Assembly: GCA_963830175.1 (NCBI GenBank)
Contig: CAWHKV010000003.1
Coordinates: 62,001-126,000, forward strand
Direction: 5' to 3'
Length of the DNA: 64,000 nucleotides
Source: JBBRBB01 sp963830175
Lineage (GTDB): Bacteria; Bacteroidota; Bacteroidia; Chitinophagales; Chitinophagaceae
In this document: positions 1 to 8,963 of the stretch, one piece after another
Layout of the letters: every line of letters begins with the position of its first letter
How positions within the stretch are numbered: the stretch's first letter is position 1
The notes under the pieces: generated by a model
Told to the model about the DNA's origin: nothing
The model's input: the letters and a program-made list of their open reading frames with translations, nothing else
Databases searched by the model: none
Program-made: the position numbers and the translations under genes

Positions 1-153
1 CATCGTGCCGGGATCTACATTAATGTAGGGGTCAAATTTCTGAATAGTTACATTAAAGCCCCGTGCCTGTAAAAGCTTTGCAAGGGATGCCGCAATTATG
101 CCTTTTCCCAGGCTGCTTGTAACACCTCCTGTAACAAAAATATATTTAGCCAT
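1..153 (-). CDS. pyrG: CTP synthase, N-terminal fragment (runs off the window)
   Basis: The first 51 residues are visible, starting with ATG at 153. They contain the glycine-rich nucleotide-binding segment TGGVTSSLGKG at about residues 8-18, followed by QKFDPYINVDPGTM, which is diagnostic of the synthetase domain of CTP synthase. The enzyme aminates UTP to CTP with ATP and glutamine in the cytoplasm. The rest of the gene, including the glutamine amidotransferase domain, lies outside the window. It is transcribed away from the hydrolase gene at 487, across a 333-bp divergent spacer. Confidence 0.93.
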   Translation of the reverse strand, partial: MAKYIFVTGGVTSSLGKGIIAASLAKLLQARGFNVTIQKFDPYINVDPGTM

Positions 154-486
154 TTTAAAAACTTTATGGTTTTTGTGCCTTAAACTTTATTAATAAACCA
201 GGTTCGAAATAATATTAATGATCACTTTCCTGCCTTTAACCAGCTTTCCGGTTAATTATAATTTCTTAAAGGTTTTAAAATAATTCACACTAATTACGGT
301 TGTTTATTACCGTGTAATTAATGATAAATTTTAAAGTTGTGACCGGGAGAAGAAAAATCTCAGAGGTCGTGCAAAAATACATTAAACAGTAACGCCACCA
401 TTCAATAAAATTTAATGTGGAAAAATGTTAACAAGATGGCGGGTAACTTTGTTATGCTTTTAGTTTAAACTTAAAACAACCTGATT
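154..486. other. Divergent intergenic spacer, pyrG / dienelactone hydrolase
   Basis: This 333-bp AT-rich spacer separates two divergently transcribed genes and should hold both promoters. I see no exact TAnnTTTG element at a sensible distance from either start. An imperfect inverted repeat lies at about 291-320 (AATTAC-GGT facing ACC-GTGTAATT, two-base bulge). Its role is unknown and it may be fortuitous in AT-rich DNA. Confidence 0.4.
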
Positions 487-1327
487 ATGAAAACTTCCCT
501 CACACTATTAATGCTTTTTTGTTTAGCAAATCCGCTGTTCGCGCAAGATAAAATGTTTTGTTGTGTTAGCCCGGCCACCGAAAACTATGCTTTGAATGCT
601 TCGAGTAAAAATTTTGTAATGGCCCATGAAGAACCGTTGCCTTTTACTTATGTTAGTCATAAAAGGCCAGGATATAACCTATAAAACCCCCGATGGCGGT
701 GAGGCACATGCTTACATTATTCCATCCTCCATTCCTACAAATAATTATTTATTTGTAATTCACGAATGGTGGGGATTAAATGACTATGTGAAACAACAAA
801 GTGAGAAGCTGGGCATGGAGCTTGGCGTGAACGTAGTGGCACTTGATCTTTACGATAAGCAGGTTGCCACCACGAGAGAAGATGCTGCCAAATACATGCA
901 GGCTGTTTCAACAGAAAGAGCCATGTCTATAATTCATGGAGCTTATGCATATGCAGGCGCAAAAGCCAGGGTATTTACCATTGGCTGGTGCTTTGGCGGA
1001 GGATGGAGCCTTCAAACTGCAATAGAAGGTGGAAAACAAACAGCGGGGTGTGTAATGTTTTACGGGCAGCCAGAAAAAGAAATAGACAGGCTTAAAAAAA
1101 TTGATTTTGATGTAATTGGTTTTTTTGGGAATAAAGACAAATGGCCCAGTCCTGAAGTAGTTGATCAGTTTGTAAAAGATGCAAATAAAGCAGATGTAGA
1201 TCTTACAGTTTACAGGTATGATGCAGACCATGGATTTGCCAATCCCAGTAATCCCAGTTTTGATAAAGTATCAACAGAAGACGCATATAAAAAGGTGTAT
1301 GATTTTATTAAAGCCAGGATGAAATAA
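487..1327 (+). CDS. Secreted dienelactone hydrolase family protein (one apparent frameshift)
   Basis: Alpha/beta hydrolase of the dienelactone hydrolase family. The reading frame from 487 supplies a signal peptide (MKTSLTLLMLFCLANPLFAQ) and about 55 residues; the frame ending at 1327 supplies the catalytic domain. Visible motifs are HEWWGLNDY, the nucleophile elbow GWCFGGG with the active-site cysteine, an Asp in GNKDKW and the catalytic His in DADHGF. The two frames join naturally (TYVSHKGQDITYK) if one A is removed from the AAAA run at 661-664, so I treat this as one gene. An internal start at 626 in the second frame would give a protein with no export signal and is less likely. Substrate unknown. 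Either a sequencing indel or a genuine inactivating frameshift is possible. Confidence 0.8.
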
Positions 1328-1372
1328 GAATCAATTAGGTGTTTCTTATCAAATCATTAGGTTTTACAATTG

Positions 1373-1380
1373 TATTTTTG
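1373..1380 (+). promoter_or_regulatory. Bacteroidota -7 promoter element for the DUF2911 gene
   Basis: TATTTTTG matches the Bacteroidota -7 consensus TAnnTTTG exactly and lies 17 bases before the ATG at 1398. I see no good -33 TTTG box at the expected spacing, so the call rests on one element. Confidence 0.35.
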
Positions 1381-1397
1381 AAATAAACAGATTAATT

Positions 1398-2237
1398 ATG
1401 AAGAATTTTTTTACGATCGCGGCTTTTACTCTTTCTGCCTTTTCTGTAAATGCACAGATTAGGATGCCTGCACCCAGTCCCACCCAAATGATTTCACAGG
1501 ATTTCGGTATGGGCAAAGTAGAAGTTACTTACTCTCGTCCCGCTTTAAAGGGAAGGGAAGTTTATCAGGAAAAAAGTGATCTCGCACCGTTAAATCAGAT
1601 TTGGCGTACAGGGGCAAATGCTGCTACCCGTATTAAATTCACCGATGCGGTAACGATTGGTGGTAAAAATTTAGATACCGGCTCTTATGTTTTATATACC
1701 ATTCCCGGAAGCACCGAATGGACCATTATTCTAAATAAAGGATTGAATAACTGGGGAATTGACGGATATAAGGAATCTGAAGATGTGGTTCGTTTTAAAG
1801 TTCCTGCTCACCAGGTAAATACACCATCCATTGAAAATTTTACCATGCAGTTTCATGATATTAAACCTGAAAGCATGAACCTTGATTTGATCTGGAACAA
1901 AACTTTGGTGATGATCCCCATTTCTACCAATATTAAAGACAGGCTTAAATCACAAATTGAACAGGCTTTAACGGGCGAAAAAAAGCCTTACTGGCAGGCA
2001 GCTAATTTTTATTACGAGTGGGATAACAATAATGCGAAAGCGTTAGAAAATGTGAATATGGCTATTAAAGAAAACCCGGACGGATTTTGGATGTACCTTT
2101 TAAAAGCCAAGATTGAAAAAGCAAATGGTAATACTGAAGCTGCAAAACAAGCGGCTTTAAAAACAAAAGAAATTGCAGCAAAACAGGGTAACCAAGATTA
2201 TGTTAAACAAGCGGAAATGTTTATCGCCTCCCTGTAA
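1398..2237 (+). CDS. DUF2911 domain-containing secreted protein
   Basis: 279 residues with a cleavable signal peptide ending near residue 19 (SVNAQ). The segment from the start of the mature protein to about residue 165 is the DUF2911 domain, recognisable from PSPTQMISQDFG, VTYSRPALKGREVY and IWRTGANAATRI. The C-terminal 80 residues are helical and TPR-like (AKALENVNMAIKENPDGFW). DUF2911 proteins are common secreted or periplasmic proteins in Bacteroidota with no established function. The gene stands alone, with its own -7 element upstream and a hairpin terminator immediately downstream. Confidence 0.9.
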   Translation: MKNFFTIAAFTLSAFSVNAQIRMPAPSPTQMISQDFGMGKVEVTYSRPALKGREVYQEKSDLAPLNQIWRTGANAATRIKFTDAVTIGGKNLDTGSYVLYTIPGSTEWTIILNKGLNNWGIDGYKESEDVVRFKVPAHQVNTPSIENFTMQFHDIKPESMNLDLIWNKTLVMIPISTNIKDRLKSQIEQALTGEKKPYWQAANFYYEWDNNNAKALENVNMAIKENPDGFWMYLLKAKIEKANGNTEAAKQAALKTKEIAAKQGNQDYVKQAEMFIASL

Positions 2238-2260
2238 TGATAAAATATTTTAAATTGAAA

Positions 2261-2286
2261 GCCGTTCAGTAAGAACGGCTTTTTTA
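2261..2286 (+). terminator. Rho-independent terminator after the DUF2911 gene
   Basis: A perfect 7-bp stem GCCGTTC / GAACGGC with a 5-base loop is followed by TTTTTT. It lies 24 bases after the stop codon at 2237, so the DUF2911 transcript is separated from the OmpA-type gene that follows. Confidence 0.85.
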
Positions 2287-2312
2287 GTTGATTGAGTTAA
2301 ATTTCAAGCGAA

Positions 2313-4232
2313 ATGAGGACGATTTATATACTTGCGGGATTAACATTTATGGCTACTCTGAGCAGTACTGCGCAGTCTAATTATAATTCAGATAAGGTAA
2401 ATAAGAAGGCTAAAGAAGTATATGAAAAGGCGATGCTTCAAATACAGGATGGACTTTTAAAAGAATCCATTCCTTTATTAGAGAAAGCGATTGCATACGA
2501 TGAAGGTTTTTTGGATGCTTATCTTTCTTTAGGAGGCGTTTACGGCGAATTAAAAAATTATTCTGAAAGTGTGAAGTATTACCAAAAAGCAAAACAGGCA
2601 GATGCTGGTTACTTCAAATATTTTAACCTGTCTTATTCAATCAATCTTGCAGGAATGGGCAGATTTGCAGATGCTTTGCAGGCAGTTGATGAATTCTTAT
2701 CCATTTCTGGATTATCTGAAAAAAGCGTAAAAAGTGCTTCATATCGCAAAAAATGCTACGAATTCGCTATCGGTTATGCTAAAACACATCCGGAGGATAA
2801 CTATGTGTTTGCCCCGGAAAACCTTGGGGATAATGTTAACAGCAACCGTGCTGAATACTATCCATCCTTTACTATAGATGATAGCATTTTTGTTTTCACC
2901 CGCAGGGGAGAAGGTATCAGGGAAGATTTTATGCAAAGCGTACTTACACCATCCGGATATTCCAGGGCGGAAATTATAAAGGGCGATATCAATAACCAGC
3001 CATCTAAGGGAGGAATAAACATTTCGCAGGATGGTGAATGGTTGATTTTTGCTGGAAATTTTCCAAACCAGGGGTTTGGCGAATTCGACCTTTATATTTC
3101 ATATAATACTCCAACAGGCTGGAGCCCGCCCATCAATCTTGGATCAAATATTAATACGGAGAATTGGGAAAGTTCCCCGTCTTTAAGTCCTGATAAAAAT
3201 GCATTGTATTTCAGCAGTGACCGCCCGGGTGGTTTCGGAGGCAAAGATCTATATGTGAGTTACCGGCAAAAAGATGGTAAATGGTCGCCCGCCGAAAATA
3301 TGGGCAACCGCATAAATACAGCAGGGGATGAATTGGCGCCTTTTATTCATGCAGACAATGCTACTTTATACTTTACAAGTAATGGTTTGCCCGGCTATGG
3401 CGGCACAGATATTTACCTGCTGCGCAAAGGAATTGATGGCAAATGGTCCGATCCCGAAAACCTGGGTTACCCAATAAACACCATTGAACACGAAGGCAGT
3501 TTATTTGTAGCATCAGATGGAATAAATGCTTATTACGCTAGCGACAGAACAGATACCCGCGGTGCGCTTGACCTGTATAAATTTCAACTGAAACAAGCGA
3601 TTCGGCCAATGCAAACATTGTACGTAAAAGGGTATGTTACAGATGCTGTTACCCAAAAGGGTGTTCCGAGTACTGTTCAATTGTCTGAAGATAGTACGCG
3701 TACTTTAATCACAAACCTGCAAACTGATGAAACCGGGTTTTACTTTATAACCCTGCCCAAAGGAAAAAATTATACGTTTACAGTTAACCGGAGGGGATAC
3801 ATTTTTTACACTGACATTTTTAATTTAAAAAATGAATCTGCAGACAGTACTTATATCAAAAACATAAGCCTGCAGCCTATTGCCTTAAATAATTCTGTAA
3901 CTTTTAAAAATGTTCAGTTTAATGTAAACTCTTTTGATTTGCAACCTGTTAGCCTGATTGAATTGGATAAGTTAGTGGAACTGATGCAGGAAAATTCCAC
4001 CATGAAGGTGTTAATTAGTGGTCATACTGATAATGTTGGCAATAGCGATAATAACAGGATACTTTCTGAAAAAAGGGCAAAAGCAACGGCAGATTATCTA
4101 ATTAGCCAGGGGATACAACCGGCAAGGATAAATTGGAAAGGATATGGCGAAACAAAACCCGTTTCTGACAATGATTCTGAAGAAGGCAGGGCATTAAACC
4201 GCCGAACAGAATTTACAATTACAGCCCTTTAA
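2313..4232 (+). CDS. PorE-like TPR / PD40 propeller / OmpA-family protein
   Basis: 639 residues. Order of parts: signal peptide (to about residue 20), TPR region (about 28-140), PD40/WD40-like propeller blades (about 165-430; SPSLSPDKNALYFSSDRPGG, LYFTSNGLPGYGGTDIYL), a carboxypeptidase-regulatory-like beta domain (about 435-525) and a C-terminal OmpA peptidoglycan-binding domain (about 530-639; SGHTDNVG, LSEKRAKATADYL, NRRTEF). This order matches PorE of the type IX secretion system, which tethers the machinery to peptidoglycan. PorE is normally a lipoprotein; here the signal peptide ends STAQS with no lipobox cysteine. Several paralogues with this layout exist per genome, so a T9SS role is inference. 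Monocistronic by position. Confidence 0.85.
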   Translation: MRTIYILAGLTFMATLSSTAQSNYNSDKVNKKAKEVYEKAMLQIQDGLLKESIPLLEKAIAYDEGFLDAYLSLGGVYGELKNYSESVKYYQKAKQADAGYFKYFNLSYSINLAGMGRFADALQAVDEFLSISGLSEKSVKSASYRKKCYEFAIGYAKTHPEDNYVFAPENLGDNVNSNRAEYYPSFTIDDSIFVFTRRGEGIREDFMQSVLTPSGYSRAEIIKGDINNQPSKGGINISQDGEWLIFAGNFPNQGFGEFDLYISYNTPTGWSPPINLGSNINTENWESSPSLSPDKNALYFSSDRPGGFGGKDLYVSYRQKDGKWSPAENMGNRINTAGDELAPFIHADNATLYFTSNGLPGYGGTDIYLLRKGIDGKWSDPENLGYPINTIEHEGSLFVASDGINAYYASDRTDTRGALDLYKFQLKQAIRPMQTLYVKGYVTDAVTQKGVPSTVQLSEDSTRTLITNLQTDETGFYFITLPKGKNYTFTVNRRGYIFYTDIFNLKNESADSTYIKNISLQPIALNNSVTFKNVQFNVNSFDLQPVSLIELDKLVELMQENSTMKVLISGHTDNVGNSDNNRILSEKRAKATADYLISQGIQPARINWKGYGETKPVSDNDSEEGRALNRRTEFTITAL

Positions 4233-4384
4233 AAAAATCATACTTGGTTAAGCTAATGTGGGCAGATTACCCAAATGCGAAAATTAGTCCTCAAAAAATC
4301 TCTATAGGTTTAAATTTTGGTCTTTTAACTATCTGTTTAAAATATCGGTTTGCTTTTTGCATTTAAGTAAACAAAGCTATAAAT

Positions 4385-4627
4385 ATGGAAAGGGAACTAA
4401 TTTTAGCACTGAAGGTTAATAGCAATGATAAAAAGGCTATTGAGAGCGAAATTGAAAATGTAAAAAAGACATTTCCTTACACAGAATCTTTTGATGCCTT
4501 TAAAACCTGTAACGAGGTTTTTGATATAAATAATCACCGGGTTATTACGGAAAGAATAGCCTTAAAAAGTATTTTTAATTTAGGTAGTTTAGATGAGGCA
4601 TCCGTTTACATATTTTGCCTTAATTAA
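4385..4627 (+). CDS. Small hypothetical protein
   Basis: 80 residues, no signal peptide or membrane segment, charged N-terminal half predicted helical (AIESEIENVKKTF). Not recognised. It is a plausible gene because it fills the space between two confident genes with an ATG 11 codons into an otherwise gene-free stretch. It overlaps the 3' end of the convergent gene at 4620 by 8 bp. It could be spurious; coding evidence is only its length and composition. Confidence 0.45.
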   Translation: MERELILALKVNSNDKKAIESEIENVKKTFPYTESFDAFKTCNEVFDINNHRVITERIALKSIFNLGSLDEASVYIFCLN

Positions 4628-6167
4628 GGGTAGCATTGCGTTTAAATTTATTATGAATGACCTGTTGAACCGGCTGATTGTTTATTTTGCTCTCTAACCA
4701 ACTAATAATATCCAGGTATAAATAAGACCGTGTTTCAAATGGATTGCCCTTTTGCTTTTCCAGTTTTTCCTTTAAAAATTTAAATGCAGGTATCAACTTT
4801 CGCTCATTTAGTGTAAAAGCTTTTTTTAGAAAGTTTAGCACTTCTTCTTCCACTACGCTCAGGTTTTTCATTTTAGACATAAACCTGTACACAGATTTAA
4901 TGAGGTATTCAATAAGATTATAATTCTCCAGTTCAAAGTGCGCAATCAGGTGCAATAATCGCGAATAACATTGCAGATCTGTTCGCAGGTCAACCTTCCA
5001 GTTAATTATCTTATTCAGGTAATCAACTGCTTTTTCATTGTCCCCACTACCAAAATAAAGGCAGGCGATCTTGTAATAAATTACAAGTATTCTATGCCGG
5101 TCGATATAGGGTTTGTACTCAATAATTTTTGCTTCAATTTCAGGGACCAGCTTAATGCCTTCGCTAAAAGTACCTTCAAGAAAATGCTTGTTTATTTTGG
5201 CAATTGTAAGGTATAAGAAAATTTGCGTGCTGGCATTTATGTTAATTCGCCCTTCTTCAGAATGTCCGAAATTTTCGAAAGAATCTAAGGTCTGTAAAAA
5301 TTTATCATAATTATTCAATACAAAATGCGCTGTAAGAAGGTTGTGAAAGGCTTTTATAAATTGACTTATTTCAATGGACTGCATATTCGGTTCTTTGTAA
5401 AATAAGTCAAGCCATTTTTGTGTATACCTGTAGTATAGTAAAAAATCCTGCAGAATAAATCCATACCAGCAAAAGGCCTGGTACATATACAGCTTCTCAT
5501 AAAAATCCATTTGCAGAATATCATGTTCGGGCAGGTTGCTAATAAAGAATAGCTTCACAGCTTCCGCATCTTTAATATCCCTTGCATGTCCCATTTTTAT
5601 ATACCAGCTGTACAGCTGAAGACTCAGGTTAGAAAACTTATTAAGCAAAACCAGGTGACCGGTAACTTCATTAACCTCGTTAGTTAATTGTTCTGCACGG
5701 TCTTCCATGCTTCGCGTGATGTGTAGCGATTCAATTTTTTTCTCAAAGATCAGTGCCTGTAAACGGAATGTATAATGATGATGTTCTTTCGCTGCATCTT
5801 TTAATTTATCCAGGATTTTTAGTGCCTGTTGATATAAGCCTTTATCATATAAAATACGCGCAAATCCCATTTGTTCATTCAGCAGCATATCTGTGTTTGC
5901 CTCATCATTTGCAGAAAGGCTTCCAAGAATTTGCTTATACAATTGCGCCTTTATGTTAGATAGCTGTTGTTTTTTTATTGATTTGTTTTTATCGAGCAAT
6001 CTTTCTTCATCATACTCCGGCATTTTATCTAGCGCATCAAACAAAACAATACTCTTTAATTCGTCTGATCCTGAGTTTCTTTTTGCATACAACTTAAAAT
6101 ACCTTTTATCGGCAGTATTTAACGTTTTTATAAGCTGAAATAAAGCATCAGTATTTCGGGTAGGCAT
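4620..6167 (-). CDS. Conserved hypothetical helical-repeat protein
   Basis: 515 residues, starting ATG at 6167. No signal peptide, so probably cytoplasmic. The sequence is almost entirely alpha-helical with TPR-like segments, for example YDKGLYQQALKILDKLKDAA around residue 115 and GDNEKAVDYLNKIINW around residue 380. The N-terminus (NTDALFQLIKTLNTADKRYF) resembles that of a family of uncharacterised Bacteroidota proteins as I remember them. No catalytic motif is visible. It is divergent from leuA, with about 190 bp between them. Confidence 0.75.
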   Translation of the reverse strand: MPTRNTDALFQLIKTLNTADKRYFKLYAKRNSGSDELKSIVLFDALDKMPEYDEERLLDKNKSIKKQQLSNIKAQLYKQILGSLSANDEANTDMLLNEQMGFARILYDKGLYQQALKILDKLKDAAKEHHHYTFRLQALIFEKKIESLHITRSMEDRAEQLTNEVNEVTGHLVLLNKFSNLSLQLYSWYIKMGHARDIKDAEAVKLFFISNLPEHDILQMDFYEKLYMYQAFCWYGFILQDFLLYYRYTQKWLDLFYKEPNMQSIEISQFIKAFHNLLTAHFVLNNYDKFLQTLDSFENFGHSEEGRININASTQIFLYLTIAKINKHFLEGTFSEGIKLVPEIEAKIIEYKPYIDRHRILVIYYKIACLYFGSGDNEKAVDYLNKIINWKVDLRTDLQCYSRLLHLIAHFELENYNLIEYLIKSVYRFMSKMKNLSVVEEEVLNFLKKAFTLNERKLIPAFKFLKEKLEKQKGNPFETRSYLYLDIISWLESKINNQPVQQVIHNKFKRNATLN

Positions 6168-6361
6168 TGTAATTTATATTTGATAAAACCCTTGCGGCAC
6201 TAGCATTATGCCTATTTTAAGTGCTGTAACAACCTGTAAAAACAACTTAAAATAGAACCGGTATTGCCACCATTTCTGGGTATTTTGCACTGTTATGGTC
6301 TGGTACACGTATTGTCAAAATTAAACAGTACTAAATACCCTTAATAAAAAATTTTTTAATT

Positions 6362-7531
6362 ATGCCAGCAAAGAAAATAGACATATTCGATACTACACTT
6401 CGGGATGGGGAGCAAGTTCCTGGCTGCAAATTAAATACAAAAGAAAAAATTGAACTGGCGATTGCACTCGAAGACCTGGGTGTAGATATTATTGAGGCGG
6501 GTTTTCCGGTATCAAGTCCAGGGGACTTTTCTTCTGTTGTAGAGATAACGAAGGTTGTAAAAAATGCTTCTGTTTGTGGTCTAAGTCGTGCTGTTCAAAA
6601 AGATATTGAAGTAGCTGCCGAAGCTCTTCATTATGCTAAAAATCCACGTATTCATACCGGCATAGGAACTTCTGATTTCCACATTAAATCAAAATTTAAT
6701 TCTAATCGTGAAGATATTCTTAACAGGGCTGTGCAATGCGTAAAGTGGGCTAAAAAATATGTACATAATGTGGAATTCTATGCAGAGGATGCTGGCCGCA
6801 CAGACAACGAATATCTTGCGCGGGTTATAGAAGCGGTAATAAAAGCCGGGGCTACGGTGGTTAATATTCCGGATACAACCGGTTATTGCCTGCCCCACCA
6901 GTACGGTGAAAAAATCGCTTTCCTCGTAAACAATGTACCCAATATAGACAAAGCAAAAATTTCTTGTCATTGCCACAACGACCTTGGTCTTGCAACCGCT
7001 AATTCAATAGCAGGGGTATTAGCGGGGGCGCAGCAAATAGAATGTACCATTAATGGTTTGGGGGAAAGAGCAGGTAACACTTCTTTGGAAGAATGTGTAA
7101 TGATATTAAAACAGCATGCACCTTTAGGATTTGTGACAGGAGTAAAATCAAAAAAATTAAACAGCATAAGCAGGTTGGTTGCAGATATTATGCGTATGCC
7201 TGTTCAGCCAAATAAAGCCATTGTGGGCAGTAATGCCTTTGCGCATTCATCCGGCATACACCAGGATGGGTTTTTAAAAGATGCCCAAACATATGAAATA
7301 ATAAATCCTGCTGAAGTAGGTGCTGATGGCTCTAAAATTGTACTAACTGCCCGCAGTGGCAGAAGTGCGCTGGCACACAGGTTTCAGAAACTGGGTTTTA
7401 ATTATAATCGTAATGATATAGATGTGCTATACCAGAAATTTTTAAATGTCGCTGACAGCAAAAAAGAGATCGATGATGCCGATCTTCACGATCTTGCAAA
7501 ACAATATCACGCAGAAGAAGTGGGAATATAA
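6362..7531 (+). CDS. leuA: 2-isopropylmalate synthase, short form without regulatory domain
   Basis: 389 residues. First committed step of leucine synthesis: condenses acetyl-CoA with 2-oxoisovalerate. DTTLRDGEQ at 10-18, the metal-binding HCH pair at H203/H205 (SCHCHNDLGL) and NGLGERAGN at 231-239 identify the DRE-TIM synthase barrel. The protein stops about 100-120 residues earlier than E. coli-type LeuA: the C-terminal LeuA dimer/allosteric domain is absent, so classical leucine feedback inhibition is not expected. Citramalate or homocitrate synthase are alternatives for this family, but the immediate neighbours leuC, leuD and leuB favour LeuA. First gene of the ten-gene branched-chain cluster. 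Confidence 0.93.
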   Translation: MPAKKIDIFDTTLRDGEQVPGCKLNTKEKIELAIALEDLGVDIIEAGFPVSSPGDFSSVVEITKVVKNASVCGLSRAVQKDIEVAAEALHYAKNPRIHTGIGTSDFHIKSKFNSNREDILNRAVQCVKWAKKYVHNVEFYAEDAGRTDNEYLARVIEAVIKAGATVVNIPDTTGYCLPHQYGEKIAFLVNNVPNIDKAKISCHCHNDLGLATANSIAGVLAGAQQIECTINGLGERAGNTSLEECVMILKQHAPLGFVTGVKSKKLNSISRLVADIMRMPVQPNKAIVGSNAFAHSSGIHQDGFLKDAQTYEIINPAEVGADGSKIVLTARSGRSALAHRFQKLGFNYNRNDIDVLYQKFLNVADSKKEIDDADLHDLAKQYHAEEVGI

Positions 7532-7565
7532 TCCCGCCTCCTATTAGATCATAATTTAATACTGA

Positions 7566-8963
7566 ATGCCGAAAACATTATTTGATAAGATTTGGGAAAA
7601 ACATGTGGTGAAGGAAATTGAAGGAGGACCCTCAGTTTTATATATCGACACACATCTCATTCACGAGGTTACAAGCCCTCAGGCATTTAAGGGTTTAGAA
7701 AACAGGGGGTTAAAAGTGTTTCGTCCCAAACAAGTGGTTGCAACAGTCGATCATAATGTTCCTACTATTGATCAGCACCTTCCCATACGGGATGAGCTTT
7801 CCCGCAAGCAGGTAGAAACACTTAAAAAGAATTGCACAGAACACGGAATCGAATTTTATGGGCTTGGACACCCGTACCAGGGCATTGTACATATTATAGG
7901 TCCTGAATTGGGCATTACCCAACCAGGCATGACGATGGTTTGCGGCGATAGCCATACCTCTACTCATGGTGCTTTTGGTACCATTGCTTTTGGCATCGGA
8001 ACCAGCGAAGTAGAAATGGTTTTTGCAACACAGTGTTTAATGCAAACAAAGCCAAAACTTATGCGCATTAATGTTGATGGTAAATTAAATGATGGCGTGG
8101 TTTCAAAAGATATTATTCTATATATCATTTCAAAAATTTCTGCAAGCGGGGCAACGGGATATTTTGTTGAATATGCAGGTTCAGCCATCCGGGACCTTTC
8201 TATGGAAGCCCGTATGACTATTTGTAATATGAGCATTGAAATGGGTGCCCGCGGTGGAATGATAGCACCCGATGATATCACATTTAAATATATGGAGGGA
8301 AGAACTTTTGCCCCCGCAGGTTCACAATGGGGTGAAAAGCTAAACGAATGGAAACAATTATATTCTGATGCTGATGCCGTGTTCGATAAAGAAATACATA
8401 TTAATGCCGCAGAGATTGAGCCAATGATCACCTATGGAACTAACCCGGGAATGGGTATGTCAGTATCAGGCATAATACCTGCACTTGACGAAGTGGGAGA
8501 TAAAGAAAGGCATTCTTATCAAAAATCTCTTAACTACATGGGACTTGAGGCTGGCAGTTCGTTAAAAGGTAAAAAAATAGATTATGTTTTTATAGGAAGC
8601 TGTACCAACAGCCGTATTGAAGATTTGCGGTTAGTAGCTTCTTTTGTAAAGGGAAAGAGAAAGGCTGAAGATGTGGAAGTTTGGATAGTGCCCGGGAGTA
8701 AGCAGGTTGAAAGGCAGGCCATACAAGAAGGCATACAGGACATTTTTGAACAGGCCGGTTTCCAGTTGCGTGGTCCGGGTTGCAGCGCTTGCTTAGGTAT
8801 GAATGAAGATAAAATACCCGCAGGCAAATACTGTATTTCCACATCAAATAGAAACTTTGAGGGGCGGCAGGGACCGCAGGCAAGAACTATGCTTACCAGC
8901 CCACTTACAGCCGCAGCAGCAGCCATAACAGGCCGTATATGCGATGTTCGGGAATTAATTTGA
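7566..8963 (+). CDS. leuC: 3-isopropylmalate dehydratase large subunit
   Basis: 465 residues, the normal length for LeuC. With LeuD it isomerises 2- to 3-isopropylmalate using a [4Fe-4S] cluster. The three cluster ligands are visible: C346 in GSCTNSR and C406/C409 in GPGCSACLGMN. VCGDSHTSTHGAFG at about 126-138 is the aconitase-family substrate motif. Starts 34 bp after leuA and overlaps the most upstream possible leuD start by 25 bp. Confidence 0.97.
   Translation: MPKTLFDKIWEKHVVKEIEGGPSVLYIDTHLIHEVTSPQAFKGLENRGLKVFRPKQVVATVDHNVPTIDQHLPIRDELSRKQVETLKKNCTEHGIEFYGLGHPYQGIVHIIGPELGITQPGMTMVCGDSHTSTHGAFGTIAFGIGTSEVEMVFATQCLMQTKPKLMRINVDGKLNDGVVSKDIILYIISKISASGATGYFVEYAGSAIRDLSMEARMTICNMSIEMGARGGMIAPDDITFKYMEGRTFAPAGSQWGEKLNEWKQLYSDADAVFDKEIHINAAEIEPMITYGTNPGMGMSVSGIIPALDEVGDKERHSYQKSLNYMGLEAGSSLKGKKIDYVFIGSCTNSRIEDLRLVASFVKGKRKAEDVEVWIVPGSKQVERQAIQEGIQDIFEQAGFQLRGPGCSACLGMNEDKIPAGKYCISTSNRNFEGRQGPQARTMLTSPLTAAAAAITGRICDVRELI

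Noticed and set aside
908..1231. 107-codon antisense frame in the dienelactone hydrolase gene
   Set aside because: It lies entirely within the conserved hydrolase domain on the other strand and shows no protein-family features.
6168..6361. Leader peptide, T-box or attenuator in front of leuA
   Set aside because: No leucine-rich short frame, T-box motif or terminator/antiterminator pair could be made out; no exact -7 element either.
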